Below, piece after piece: positions 12,175 to 21,444 of a stretch of 36,099 nt of DNA. The notes below the pieces were generated by a model that was not told the DNA's origin, made no database searches, and saw only the letters and a list, made by a program, of their open reading frames with translations. Source of the stretch: Gonium pectorale (lineage: Eukaryota > Chlorophyta > Chlorophyceae > Chlamydomonadales > Volvocaceae); contig LSYV01000002.1 of the NCBI GenBank assembly GCA_001584585.1, positions 3,916,442 through 3,952,540 of the forward strand, written 5' to 3'. Within the stretch, counting starts at the first letter, position 1. Each line of letters opens with the position of its first letter. The translations under genes and the position numbers were made by a program.

Positions 12175-13016
12175 GGGGCTGGGGCGAGCGTCACTGGGCG
12201 GGGATGTGGGGAATGGCGCTTGGAAGGCGGCGGCAGCGACGAAGGACAGCCACTGCGTCGGCAAGCTCGCGGCGGTGACGGTGGCGGGGATGGGTGGGGA
12301 TTACAAGGGAGCAGCGGATAGGGGCACGAGGTGGCAGATCGCGAGAGCTGGCTCCGGGAAGGTGGCGGTGGGGCTTGCGTACCCTGCAGCAGTTGCCGCA
12401 TCAGGTGCCGAAAATACTCCTCCTTTGTGAGAGCCCGTCATGGGCCTGCTACTAACGGCATGTATCAAGGATTCTTAGCAGGTGGGATTTCTGTTGTCTG
12501 GCGCGCTGTGCTGCGGCGAGGCAAGTTATTCGCGGCCGATGAGGGCGAGCATGAGCCGACGAACTCAGCGAGACGGAACTCGAGACGTCTTGACCGGACC
12601 ATGGCAGACCACTTTCATGTTGTTGAGTGCTTCGTGCTGATTTACGCTTCGTATGCCTGAACAACATGTGGCCGCGTGCGGCTGCCTACGTGTGTGTGTG
12701 TGTGTGCGCGCTTGTGCTGTTTCGTTCAGGGCGGGTTAGCAAGCCTGTTGCGACGGAAGAGGTCATGTGCGTTTTGCAGTTGCGAGTGGAGCTCGAGGCA
12801 TGCAGGTATAGGGCTGCATGCCTAGGGTGTCGGGGTTTAGGGGTTTTGGAGGGAGATGCATGCTGGGGCAGTACGTACCCGTACAAACCTGCTACATGAC
12901 GGATGCACGAGCTGCGGCTGTCCCAGTCCTCCATCATTGGCATTGTTGGTGCTGTCCGTAGTACTGGATGAACTAAAATAAGCTTGTCTGTGAGGGGCCA
13001 AAGTGAGAAGACCAAA
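12175..13016. other. 3' flank of CID gene and spacer to the CCDC13-like gene
   Basis: This is about 840 bases after the CID stop codon. I find no supported ORF and no TGTAA motif in it. It contains a (TG)n tract at 12689-12706. It probably holds the CID 3' UTR and the promoter of the next gene. Confidence 0.55.
12689..12710. repeat. (GT)n microsatellite
   Basis: A dinucleotide GT/TG run ends in GCGCG, in the probable 3' UTR or spacer downstream of the CID gene. Confidence 0.9.
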
Positions 13017-16000
13017 ATGATGAATGTACGTTTCCTTCCCTTTCGCTTGTTTTGTCATGTAAGAATTACGTCAATGTTCGCATGTAGGCGGCGGAGCTGC
13101 AGCGAAAATGTATCCAACTCGAGGAGGAACTCCGCGACAAGGAGAGCGAGCTCATCACTCTGCGGGAGTTGACCCAGGACCTGTCACAAGATGTACAGGC
13201 AGCAAAGATTATCGAGCTGTCCAAGAAGGTTCGATGAGGCATGGCCCAAGCCGCGGGTAAACTGCCACGCCTGACCCGCAGTGACCGCTCTGCAGAATCG
13301 GGCGCTCACTCTGGCGGTGGAGCGGGAGAAGCAGCGGGCGGCGAAGTTGCAGGCTGACCTTGCCTCGGGTACAAGCAGCAGCGGGCGCCCCGCGTCCAGC
13401 ACCGGCGCACCGCCCCCAGAGGTAGGGCGGAGGGCGCGGCCATTCCACTCCGTTACAAGGCCCAATGCCGACGGTCGAACGCAGCAGGCTCGGTCACCGC
13501 TGGCCGCCCCTACGCTACCTAGGCGTGGTCGTAGTGGGATGGCGGGTCGTGGTGTACCCTCTGGGCCTGCCGGCTGCCATGCCAACGCACGCATCGCGCC
13601 CACCAGGCAATTGAGGAAATCGCAAGAACAATGGTGGAGCAGGCTGCCGAAGCAGCGGAGGCGGCGCAGCGGGAAGCGGCGGCGTGGAAGGACAAGCTCT
13701 CGCAGACGACAAACCGGATAGCGCAGCTCGAACAGAGAGTGAGTCGGCATTGTGAACTCCCTTACCTCCTCGTGCTCGGGAGTCGGGGCGCATCCGGATG
13801 GCTCCCGCACGGAGTCTTGCTGGTCGCCCCCGTCCGACCCAGGTGCACACACTGCGCCAGGGCAGCGGGCGCCCCGTAGCGGGGTCGTGTAGCGGGTACT
13901 ATGCGCAATGGGTTGTTGGGCTGCCGGCTAGAATGCCAGACTGCTCGACTGCTCGACTGTTTGCATTGCCTCGCTCGTCTGTTTGCAGCCTGTTGGCAGC
14001 CTGTCCACACGCACACACTGTCGCATGACGTAACGCACTGCGCCATCACGGCCGCATGCCCACCGTCTGCTCTCGTGTATGCATCGCGCCTCGCGCCAGA
14101 CCAACCTTCACATCCCTGATTCCCCATGACTGCCTTATCTGTCACACACCCCGCGCGTACCATCTTCCCCCGGGCGGCCCTCGCGGCCCCAGGTGTTTGC
14201 TCTCGAGTCCGAGAACAAGAAGCTCACGCGGGCGCTGGTGCGGGAGGTGGGCGAGGACGTGCCGCTCTCAAAGGTGCTCGACGAGAGCGGAGCCGGCGAG
14301 TGGAAGGGCCGCCGGGAGCAGATCATCGCCCTCCGAGACCAGGTGGGTCCACAGAGAACGGGGCCGCAGTCCGGAGCCGGGCCAGCGGTGTGCGCACGCG
14401 GGGCAGGCGGGTGCAGGCAGGCTGTCTCCCGGCGTGTTGCTGGGCTCCTCGATGGACACTACGGTAACGGGCCCAGGGCTCTGATTTGCCAGGGGCTTGA
14501 TCGGTCCGAAACGTGAGCCTGAGGGCTGCGGCCGTGACTGATGACGACCCGGATGTCCGTAACGCCGCCGGGTGGTGAATGTGTGGGAAAAGCCCATGGG
14601 CCCGGCGCGCTGACGTCCAGCGCCTGCCCGAGCAGCGGCTTGCCAGCGCGTTCGCCTCAGCATGCATGCCGGCTGTGAGCTCCCTCCCCACCTCGCATCC
14701 TCCCTGTGCAAACCCCTCAGGTGAAGCAGCTCAAGGTGGCCGCCGGCCAGGCGCCCGCCGAGACCAAGCAGGAGGCGGCCGCTAAGGGCGTCATCAACAA
14801 GATCAGCAAGGAGCGCAACCAGGTGGAGAACCCTGGGCCCCCTGATTTGGCGAGGTGAAATAGTCATGTTTGACGGAAACGATTCCGGCAGGCGGCGGCG
14901 TGTTACAGATCCGTGTTGCTGACTCCCCTCCTCCGGTCCCCATGTAACCATCGCATTATGTCGAAGCCGTTCGCGGCCTGCCACCTGCCCACCCCACGTT
15001 CAGGAGATGGAGCGCGTCTCCACGGAGCTGTCGGCGACACGCGCGGAGCTGGAGGCTCTCAGACAGAAATACGAGGGGGCCATGTCCCGGAGAAAGATCC
15101 TTGAGGTCAGGCCTTTGTATATCTCATTCGGAGCGCCTCCGCGGGTGAATTCAGCCGGGCTGCGCTTGATGCACAGCGGCATCACGCACAGCCATTCTTT
15201 GCTACGCACCCGGCGCCGCCCGCCTGCTACAACAGCGTCTCCACCTTCTGGAAATACACCCGAGAGCCTGGTCTTGCAAGTTTGCAACCGGGCTGTTGAA
15301 GCAAAGCCCGACGGATGGGCGCGCGTGCGTGGGCGCGCAACGGGATAACGGACAGCGCACTCGGCAAGGCCCGGCCATTGCGCTGGCCGGGCTGGCCGGG
15401 CCTCGCTCTGCGTCCACCATCCTCCGCCTAGTGGACCGACCCGCTCCCTGTGGGGCGGCGCTGGGGGCGCACCACCACGCCCCACCGGGCAGATGCTGGC
15501 AGTCACCCGAAAGCGCGGCGTCGTAACGGCGAGGTCCGTGCATGTGCGTCCGCAGGGCGAGCTGTCCGGCCTGAAGGCCAAGGTGTCGGTGGTGCTGGAG
15601 AAGGCCAACATGGACGACAAGCTCATAGCGGCGCTCAGGGCGGAGCTGGCGGCGCTGCGGAAAGGACAGGCGCCCACGGCGGGAGGGCTGCCGTCGCGGC
15701 CGGGAGGGTATGAGGCCGGCTTGGGTGCAGATTCTACAGCACGGGGGCTGTCTGGGCTTGTCAAGGATGGATCCAACTGCAGCATTGTTTTACACTAGCG
15801 CCTGTTTGCTGCCACCCTCCGTTGCACTGTTGTCCCGCCGCCACCGCCCTCCCTCCTCCGCCATCGCCACACCCGCAGGGCGGCAGCTCGCGCGGGCTCC
15901 GGCTCCAATTCCACCCCGGCTGACGAGGAGGATCTGTGGCGGGAGCTGGGGTCGCTGCGGCGGAAGGTGGCGGAGCAGGAGGAGCAGATAGACCGGCAGG

Positions 16001-16457
16001 AGGCCATCATACACGCGCTGCAGCAGCGGACGTCCGCGTCGAGCACGCCGTCTGGGCGGCCAGGGAGCAACGGGAGGCCGGCCAGCGGAGGGCGGGGCAG
16101 CGCTTGGGACGGCGCGGCGGAGCAGCAGATACGGCTGCTGGAGGTGAGGCACGAGCGGGATGGAGGAGGGAGGGTGGAGAGGGAGGGCGGCACAGGGACA
16201 GTGTGGAGGTGAGAGCAGGTTCGCTTTCTGTGGAAAGGTTTAGCGGAGAGGTGGGCATCTAGGTGCCCGTTCTCTTCACGTGGCATGGCAGTGCTGACGC
16301 ACCTGCACTCTCCACGGCTCGGTGCGCTGCCAATACTTGAATGCCCCTACTGCGGCGTTTTTCGCTATGCCCTCCCCTGTAGGTTGAAAACATCCGTCTG
16401 GGGGAGCTCGTGTCGTTGCTGCAAAGGAAGCTCGAAACCTATGAGGACGCACGCTGA
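13017..16457 (+). CDS. CCDC13: CCDC13-like coiled-coil protein
   Basis: Exons are 13017-13025, 13088-13228, 13296-13421, 13607-13738, 14193-14342, 14721-14822, 15004-15105, 15556-15707, 15879-16143 and 16383-16457, giving 417 aa in one frame. The protein is almost entirely coiled coil (heptads of Leu/Glu/Lys). Conserved blocks recall animal CCDC13: AKIIELSKKNRALTL (~41-55), LVREVGEDVPLSKVL then EWKGRREQIIAL (~151-183), KYEGAMSRRKIL (~242-253) and DDKLIAALRAELAAL (~274-288). Animal CCDC13 is a centriolar-satellite and basal-body protein needed for ciliogenesis; a role at the algal flagellar base is inferred from that. It is shorter than the ~700-residue animal protein, lacking much of the C-terminal half. 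The 9-base first exon (Met-Met-Asn, GTACGT donor) is the weakest part of the model. All other junctions keep phase, although the 13228 donor (GTTCGA) is unusual. Confidence 0.8.
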
Positions 16458-16730
16458 GCGCAGTGTCCCATTCGTGGGGGGAAGGGGGGCAATCCAGTCA
16501 ACGTGGACGAAGCTGAGGGGGTGACATTGCTCGTCAGTGTGTTGGATGTGCTGTGCGGGGTGGCGACGGTGGGGTGGCGTGTGTGTATTGCCGTAACGCG
16601 CGCTCCTGAAAGATCTATGCAAACAACCAAATGCGATCAAACCCAAATCGTTTGCTGCTTCTTCCTATCACATTTTCTATCTTCTTTACTGTCATCATTG
16701 CATAGCCTTTGGTCGATTGGGGTCGAAAAA
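16458..16730. other. Short spacer between CCDC13-like and CPP1-like genes
   Basis: Only 273 bases separate a stop codon from the next start codon on the same strand. The stretch must contain the CCDC13-like 3' UTR and the CPP1-like promoter and 5' UTR. A pyrimidine-rich, less GC-rich segment (16650-16710) precedes the ATG. I see no TGTAA or TATA motif. Confidence 0.6.
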
Positions 16731-19700
16731 ATGCAGGTCCAACGCTGCGCAGGACTGCACGCCGGGCGTGCACCGGTACCTTTCCAATCTAGGACTCGTT
16801 TTGCTTCCATGAAGCCGTTCCGGCAACAACAGCAGCGTGTCGCTTGCTCCGCGGCGGCTGGGGACGACCCATACAAGGCAAGACAGCGCTGTTTAGCCTT
16901 TTCTTTATACTCGTTGTAATTCGCTCCAATTGGGCTCGCTGGCCACAGCTGTTGGGCATCGAGCGCGGAGTAGACAGCCAGGAGATAAGCAGGGCATACC
17001 GGGTCAAGAAGTATGAGTTCAGGTTCAACAAGGAGATGCTCGACAAGGTCGAGCAGGCGCACAGCACGATTATGCTCTCGCAGTTCAACGCGCGGTTGAA
17101 GGTGCGCAGCGCGATGCGGACCGACGCCCCACAGCCCCAGTTGCTCAACCGCTGCCCGCACATGCGTTGCTGCAGGGGAAAGGCGTCAGCAAGGATGTGG
17201 CCTATGCGGATCGGGAGCCCCTCTTCCCGTGGCGGCCAAAGTGGGTCCCCTTAGGGGCGGGGCCCAAGGGTCGGCTGCGAGCCAGCAACATGCCACACAA
17301 CTCTCCTCCCTTTCGCGGCTCATAGTCAGCAGCCCATGCTCCATGAAGTCGACCACGCACTGGCTCGGGGGCTTCACCGCCCCGCGCGCTCTCTCGCAAG
17401 CAGGCACACCGGCCCCTCACCCTTTTCACACAGTGTGTTGCGTCGCCGCGCACGTTTTGCCGTACAAGCAGGCGCTGGGACGCCACCCCCAAGGTCATCA
17501 TGGTCATCGGAGCCATGCAGCTGGGCATGGTGGCGTACGGCTTCCAGCAGCCCGCCCTCAGCAAGACCATCTTCTGTGAGTCGCACGCGGGGCACGCGGG
17601 CCGGCGGGAGCTAAGCAGCCCGCCACCGGGGCAGTGCGCTGCATTCCTGGGGTGGGGTTTGTGCGACGAGGGCAGGCGCGGGTCTTGCAAGCCCGTGTGG
17701 GATTTTGGGCGGTTTTTTGGGCGGCTGGGCGGCGGTATGCTTTGCAGCGTGAGGGCCGCGGGCCGTGTGGGCATGTGGCGCCGGACGGGCATGTGAGGCA
17801 ATCTGGGTCACTGCATTCGTCCCAGCGCCCCCGCGGCGCAGCGGCCCCCCCCCGCACCTGCTGCAGCCGCCTCAAAGGGCTGTCGCCCACGCGTCGCCAC
17901 ACGCGTCGGCGGTACACCCCCTGCCACGCAGACCCTCCTGCGGCTCCAGAGGCCCGCGAGCCCTGCTCCCGCCTCACATGTGCCCCTCTACCCGTGCCTG
18001 CTGCCTCAAGTCCCGCCCAGCGCCCAGAACTGTCGCCCCACCCGTTACACACATTCATGCTGCTGTTGCCGTCGCTGTCCCGCTCCCCACCCAGGCGGCC
18101 TGATCGGCATCGCCGCCAACGTGATGAAGCAGAACGCCATCCTGCCGCCCCCCAAGGACCCTGACATGGCCACTGAGGAGGAGGCGGGGCGCGGTGAGGA
18201 GCCCGGGATAGGGGCCTGTATGAGGGGCAGGGACAGAACTGGAGTGGGATGCGGGTGTGGGGCCAGGGAACGCCGTGGCTGCCAGGGCTGCGGAAGCGGC
18301 CAATCCACGAGGGCCTGCGGGGTTGGGGGTCGGGGAACGGGGAGGAGGGCATAGGGGGGTTGGCAGAGTGCAATGGCGCAGGACTTCGGGCGCGCTGGCC
18401 CGTGAGGGGCGGTCACTTGCTCCGCGAGGACTGGCAGCATGGGTGGGGGGGGGGGGCGGCGGGGCGGGGGCGCTGTGGGTCGGCGAGCGACACGTGGCCG
18501 GGGCCGTAGGGCTTGACTGCAGCCAGTACGGGTAAAAGCGTCATAGAAGCTTGGAAAAGGAGGGAGCCCCGTACAGTGAGGGCCGGCAATGCGTCCACCA
18601 CCCCTGCCGGCGCGTACCGGTAGTTCTCTTTTGCATCGCGCGCTCGCCCGCCTGCCGTCTCCTCCAAGCGCTCCCCCCAAGGCCGGCTCCTATCTCGCAC
18701 AACCTCTCGCTTCGCCCCGCCCTGCCCCTCACCCCTTCTCCTTCCTTTCTACCCCCACCCTGCCCCTGCCCCCCCTCCGCATCCCAGCGAGCCGCAACTT
18801 CGTCCGCGGCTTCCTGCTGGGCGTGCTGGCCACCTTCGCCGGCACGCTGGTGTTCAGCCTGCCCGAGGTGGCGGTGCAGCAGTTCAAGCTCACGCTGCCC
18901 ACCATCCCCGGCATGCCCAACATCATCGTGAGTGCCGCTCGCCCCCCGGGACGGCGCGGGGAGGAGGGGGAGGGGGCGCTGACGGGCTGACGAGCTAGTC
19001 GGAGCTCCCCGCTGCAGCGGGGGAATCGGGGGGAGGCCGAGTAACCGATGGGCGTTGGTAGAGAGGTGGTGGGGAGGCACTGGCACGGCCAGCCCCAGAG
19101 TACACCACGTAGGCAGTGGTTGGAGGCGTCAGCTTCGTAACAAGGTTTCCCATTGGTGATCCGACCCGTCAGGCTCCAGCGGTGCCCGTCATTCGTGTGT
19201 ATCCCATCCGTTGTGTATGTGCCAGTATGCCAGTATGCGCTCATGCATGTGAGCTGCACTACGACCCTGGGGGGGGGGGGCGGGCGCGCCACCCCACCCC
19301 GCCCGCCCGCCGTCCGTCCGTCCGTCCGTCCGTCCGTCGTCGTCGTCGTCCGTNNNNNNNNNNNNNNNNNNNNNNNNNNNNNNNNNNNNNNNNNNNNNNN
19401 NNNNNNNNNNNNNNNNNNNNNNNNNNNNNNNNNNNNNNNNNNNNNNNNNNNNNNNNNNNNNNNNNNNNNNNNNNNNNNNNNNNNNNNNNNNNNNNNNNNN
19501 NNNNNNNNNNNNNNNNNNNNNNNNNNNNNNNNNNNNNNNNNNNNNNNNNNNNNNNNNNNNNNNNNNNNNNNNNNNNNNNNNNNNNNNNNNNNNNNNNNNN
19601 NNNNNNNNNNNNNNNNNNNNNNNNNNNNNNNNNNNNNNNNNNNNNNNNNNNNNNNNNNNNNNNNNNNNNNNNNNNNNNNNNNNNNNNNNNNNNNNNNNNN

Positions 19701-20079
19701 NNNNNNNNNNNNNNNNNNNNNNNNNNNNNNNNNNNNNNNNNNNNNNNNNNNNNNNNNNNNNNNNNNNNNNNNNNNNNNNNNNNNNNNNNNNNNNNNNNNN
19801 NNNNNNNNCCCCGCCCCCGTGTCTACGTCCCCGTGTCCGCTCGTTGCCGGCTCCGTCGGTGCAAGTGTACGCCCCCGTCGTTGCCAAAACCACGCCGCTC
19901 CGAGCCTCCCCCCATCCCCACGTCTGTTTCCCCAACCCCCATCTGCCCGAACACGTGGGGCTGTGCCGCGACCGCCCCGTGCCCGCCGCTGCGTGTCCGT
20001 TCCGGCCGCCTTGCAGGTCTCTATGAAGATCCTGGGCGCTGCGCTCTTCAACTGGGTCATGACCTCGTTCTACTACTAA
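16731..20079 (+). CDS. CPP1: CPP1/CDF1-type J-like chloroplast membrane protein
   Basis: Exons are 16731-16877, 16949-17101, 17176-17240, 17472-17575, 18095-18193, 18788-18927 and 20017-20079, giving 256 aa in one frame, close to Arabidopsis CPP1. Residues 1-~42 form a transit peptide rich in Arg/Ala/Ser/Gln, with a likely cut near RVACSAAA. Residues ~47-100 are a J-like domain (DPYK-LLGIERGVDSQEISRAY) without the HPD tripeptide that stimulates Hsp70, as in this family. The C-terminal half is hydrophobic: KVIMVIGAMQLGMVAYGF (129-146), LIGIAANV, FVRGFLLGVLATFAGTLVF and a last segment ending TSFYY. In plants this family protects protochlorophyllide oxidoreductase in chloroplast membranes; the same role here is inferred. 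Intron 1 starts with GC rather than GT. The last intron contains the 455-N gap, but both its ends are present. Confidence 0.87.
16878..16948 (+). other. Probable GC-AG intron (CPP1-like intron 1)
   Basis: The J-like domain requires DPYK to be joined to LLGIERG. The only junction that does this in phase is AAG|GCAAGA at 16877/16878 with acceptor CCACAG at 16948. No GT is available at the donor. The AAG|GCAAG context is the usual form of non-canonical GC-AG introns. Confidence 0.8.
19135..19162 (+). other. Short stretch resembling the 3' end of 18S rRNA
   Basis: The 16 bases TCGTAACAAGGTTTCC are identical to the near-universal end of eukaryotic 18S rRNA. Degenerate similarity (GGTGA-CC) continues for about ten more bases. 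It lies inside the last CPP1-like intron, about 200 bases before the assembly gap. It is far too short to be a functional rRNA gene. It may be an rDNA-derived scrap or coincidence. Confidence 0.35.
19311..19353. repeat. (CGTC)n / (CGT)n microsatellite at the gap edge
   Basis: About seven CGTC units are followed by CGT trinucleotides running straight into the N block. A 12-base G run lies just upstream (19269-19280). Such tracts commonly break assemblies and probably explain the gap. Confidence 0.9.
19354..19808. other. Assembly gap (455 N)
   Basis: Unknown sequence inside the last intron of the CPP1-like gene. ORFs spanning it are artefacts. Nothing can be said about its content. Confidence 0.99.
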
Positions 20080-20090
20080 ACATCCAACGT

Positions 20091-20159
20091 GAGGAGCATC
20101 TGAGCACCTGGCGCCGGGCAGCCCTGAGGAGCATCTGAGCACCTGCCGCCGGGCAGCCC
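20091..20159. repeat. 35-base tandem duplication just after the CPP1-like stop
   Basis: Copies lie at 20091-20124 and 20126-20159 (GAGGAGCATCTGAGCACCTG, then CGCCGGGCAGCCC) and differ at one position. They begin 12 bases after the stop codon, so they should be transcribed in the 3' UTR. Confidence 0.9.
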
Positions 20160-20991
20160 AGCCACACACAGAGGGCATGGGTGCAGGCGCTGAGCATGGA
20201 GCGCCACCCCCCTCCCCCGGGGCGTGGTGTCTTGCCGCTGGAGCGGCCGTGGCGGAGTCGGAGTCGGGAAGGTGCAGGACGGGCAGACCTCTGCCCGAGT
20301 CACAGCGCGCGACCCGCCGTGACGCACCTCGGTCCGCCACCGGGTTTCAGTGGCGGGCCGATTACTGTTATGTGGGCTCCATGTGCCAAGGCTGCGCTGA
20401 AGGCATAGGCAGCGCTGGGATTGCGGCTGTGTCTGGCGGGTACCTGGTCGCTGGTCCTGGGGTCTCACTTCGGCCCGCAACGCGGGGCTGGGCCCCAGTC
20501 CTACCTAATATCAGCTATACCCAGGATCCTAACGCTGGCGGACAGGCACTCATTTTTGCTTCGAGTGACGTAGGGGAATGGCCGCATGCCACCGGACGGC
20601 GTGTCGCGCGTCCGTGTTCGATCACCTCCTTGCGGGCCCGTGTATGGCAGGGGCGGTGACGTGGCGGTTGTGGGCAGGGAGGGAAGGGGCTTCGGAGGTG
20701 CGGAGGGTGTTGAAGACCCACCATCACCTGCCTTCCCGCTCCCGGCTAGGCCGGCAGGGCTGACGCCCTCCGTCGGGCATCTTATGCAAGGAATATGCGG
20801 CAGTTGGGGTTCAATGACGATGGTTCCTGAGCTCTTCGAGTCCGGGCTTGCGGTCTTGAACAGGTCCCCGTGGGACAAGGTCGGGTCAGCGTGGCACAGA
20901 GAGGAAGAAAGGCACGCGGTCGTCAATGCGGGGCGATGCGCGAGCCTTTTGGAGCTATGACCCTGCGGGTGGGGGCGTGGGATGGGGGCCA

Positions 20992-20996
20992 TGTAA
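20992..20996 (+). promoter_or_regulatory. Candidate polyadenylation signal TGTAA (CPP1-like gene)
   Basis: TGTAA is the usual volvocalean polyadenylation signal. This one is about 0.9 kb after the stop codon, a long but plausible 3' UTR. Confidence 0.35.
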
Positions 20997-21444
20997 GCAT
21001 GCGTGCTGCGGGATACCAGCTGCCTGCAAGCTGCGCGCAAATGCTTGTTACGTGTCAGTAGATGTGACGTCGTAGGCTGAAGGGCCTCGCACGGGGTTCG
21101 CATTACGAGCCAGTACAGGCTGCTGTCTGACCGACCCACGGGACGGCAGTCTACGACACGAAGACCTTGGGAGCGAACACAAATCCCCAACCCAGCCCCG
21201 CGTACCACATAGACGTCCTCGGAACAAGATGCTGAATTTGCAAGGCTATTGCCGTAGCACCCGTCCTAAGAGCAAGCAACTCGGCCTTCGCATGCGCGCC
21301 CTGACGCCCGAGGCGCGACCCGGCTGAGGGCACCACTGACCACTCTTCCCGCCAGCTAGCCTCTAACACAACATTGGCGACCGACCGATTACGCTTTTGC
21401 TACGAGAGGGAATCTGCGGAAGGCCCCCGCGCGCGGTGTGCTCC

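Larger units (their letters stand above)
20080..21444. other. CPP1-like 3' UTR and spacer to the next gene
   Basis: About 1.36 kb with no exon chain or family motif on either strand. It begins with a 35-base tandem duplication. A TGTAA motif at 20992-20996 could end the CPP1-like transcript, and the rest would then hold the promoter of the downstream secreted-protein gene. Confidence 0.55.

Noticed and set aside
11100..12401. 433-residue Ser/Cys-rich minus-strand ORF, and the 9306-10424 Pro/Met-rich minus ORF
   Set aside because: Both are shadows of the CID-protein last exon, produced by reading its Ala/Gly/Met repeats in reverse.
18729..20340. Long ORFs spanning the N block on both strands
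   Set aside because: Unknown bases cannot contain stops, so the ORFs are artificial. The real CPP1-like exons lie on either side.
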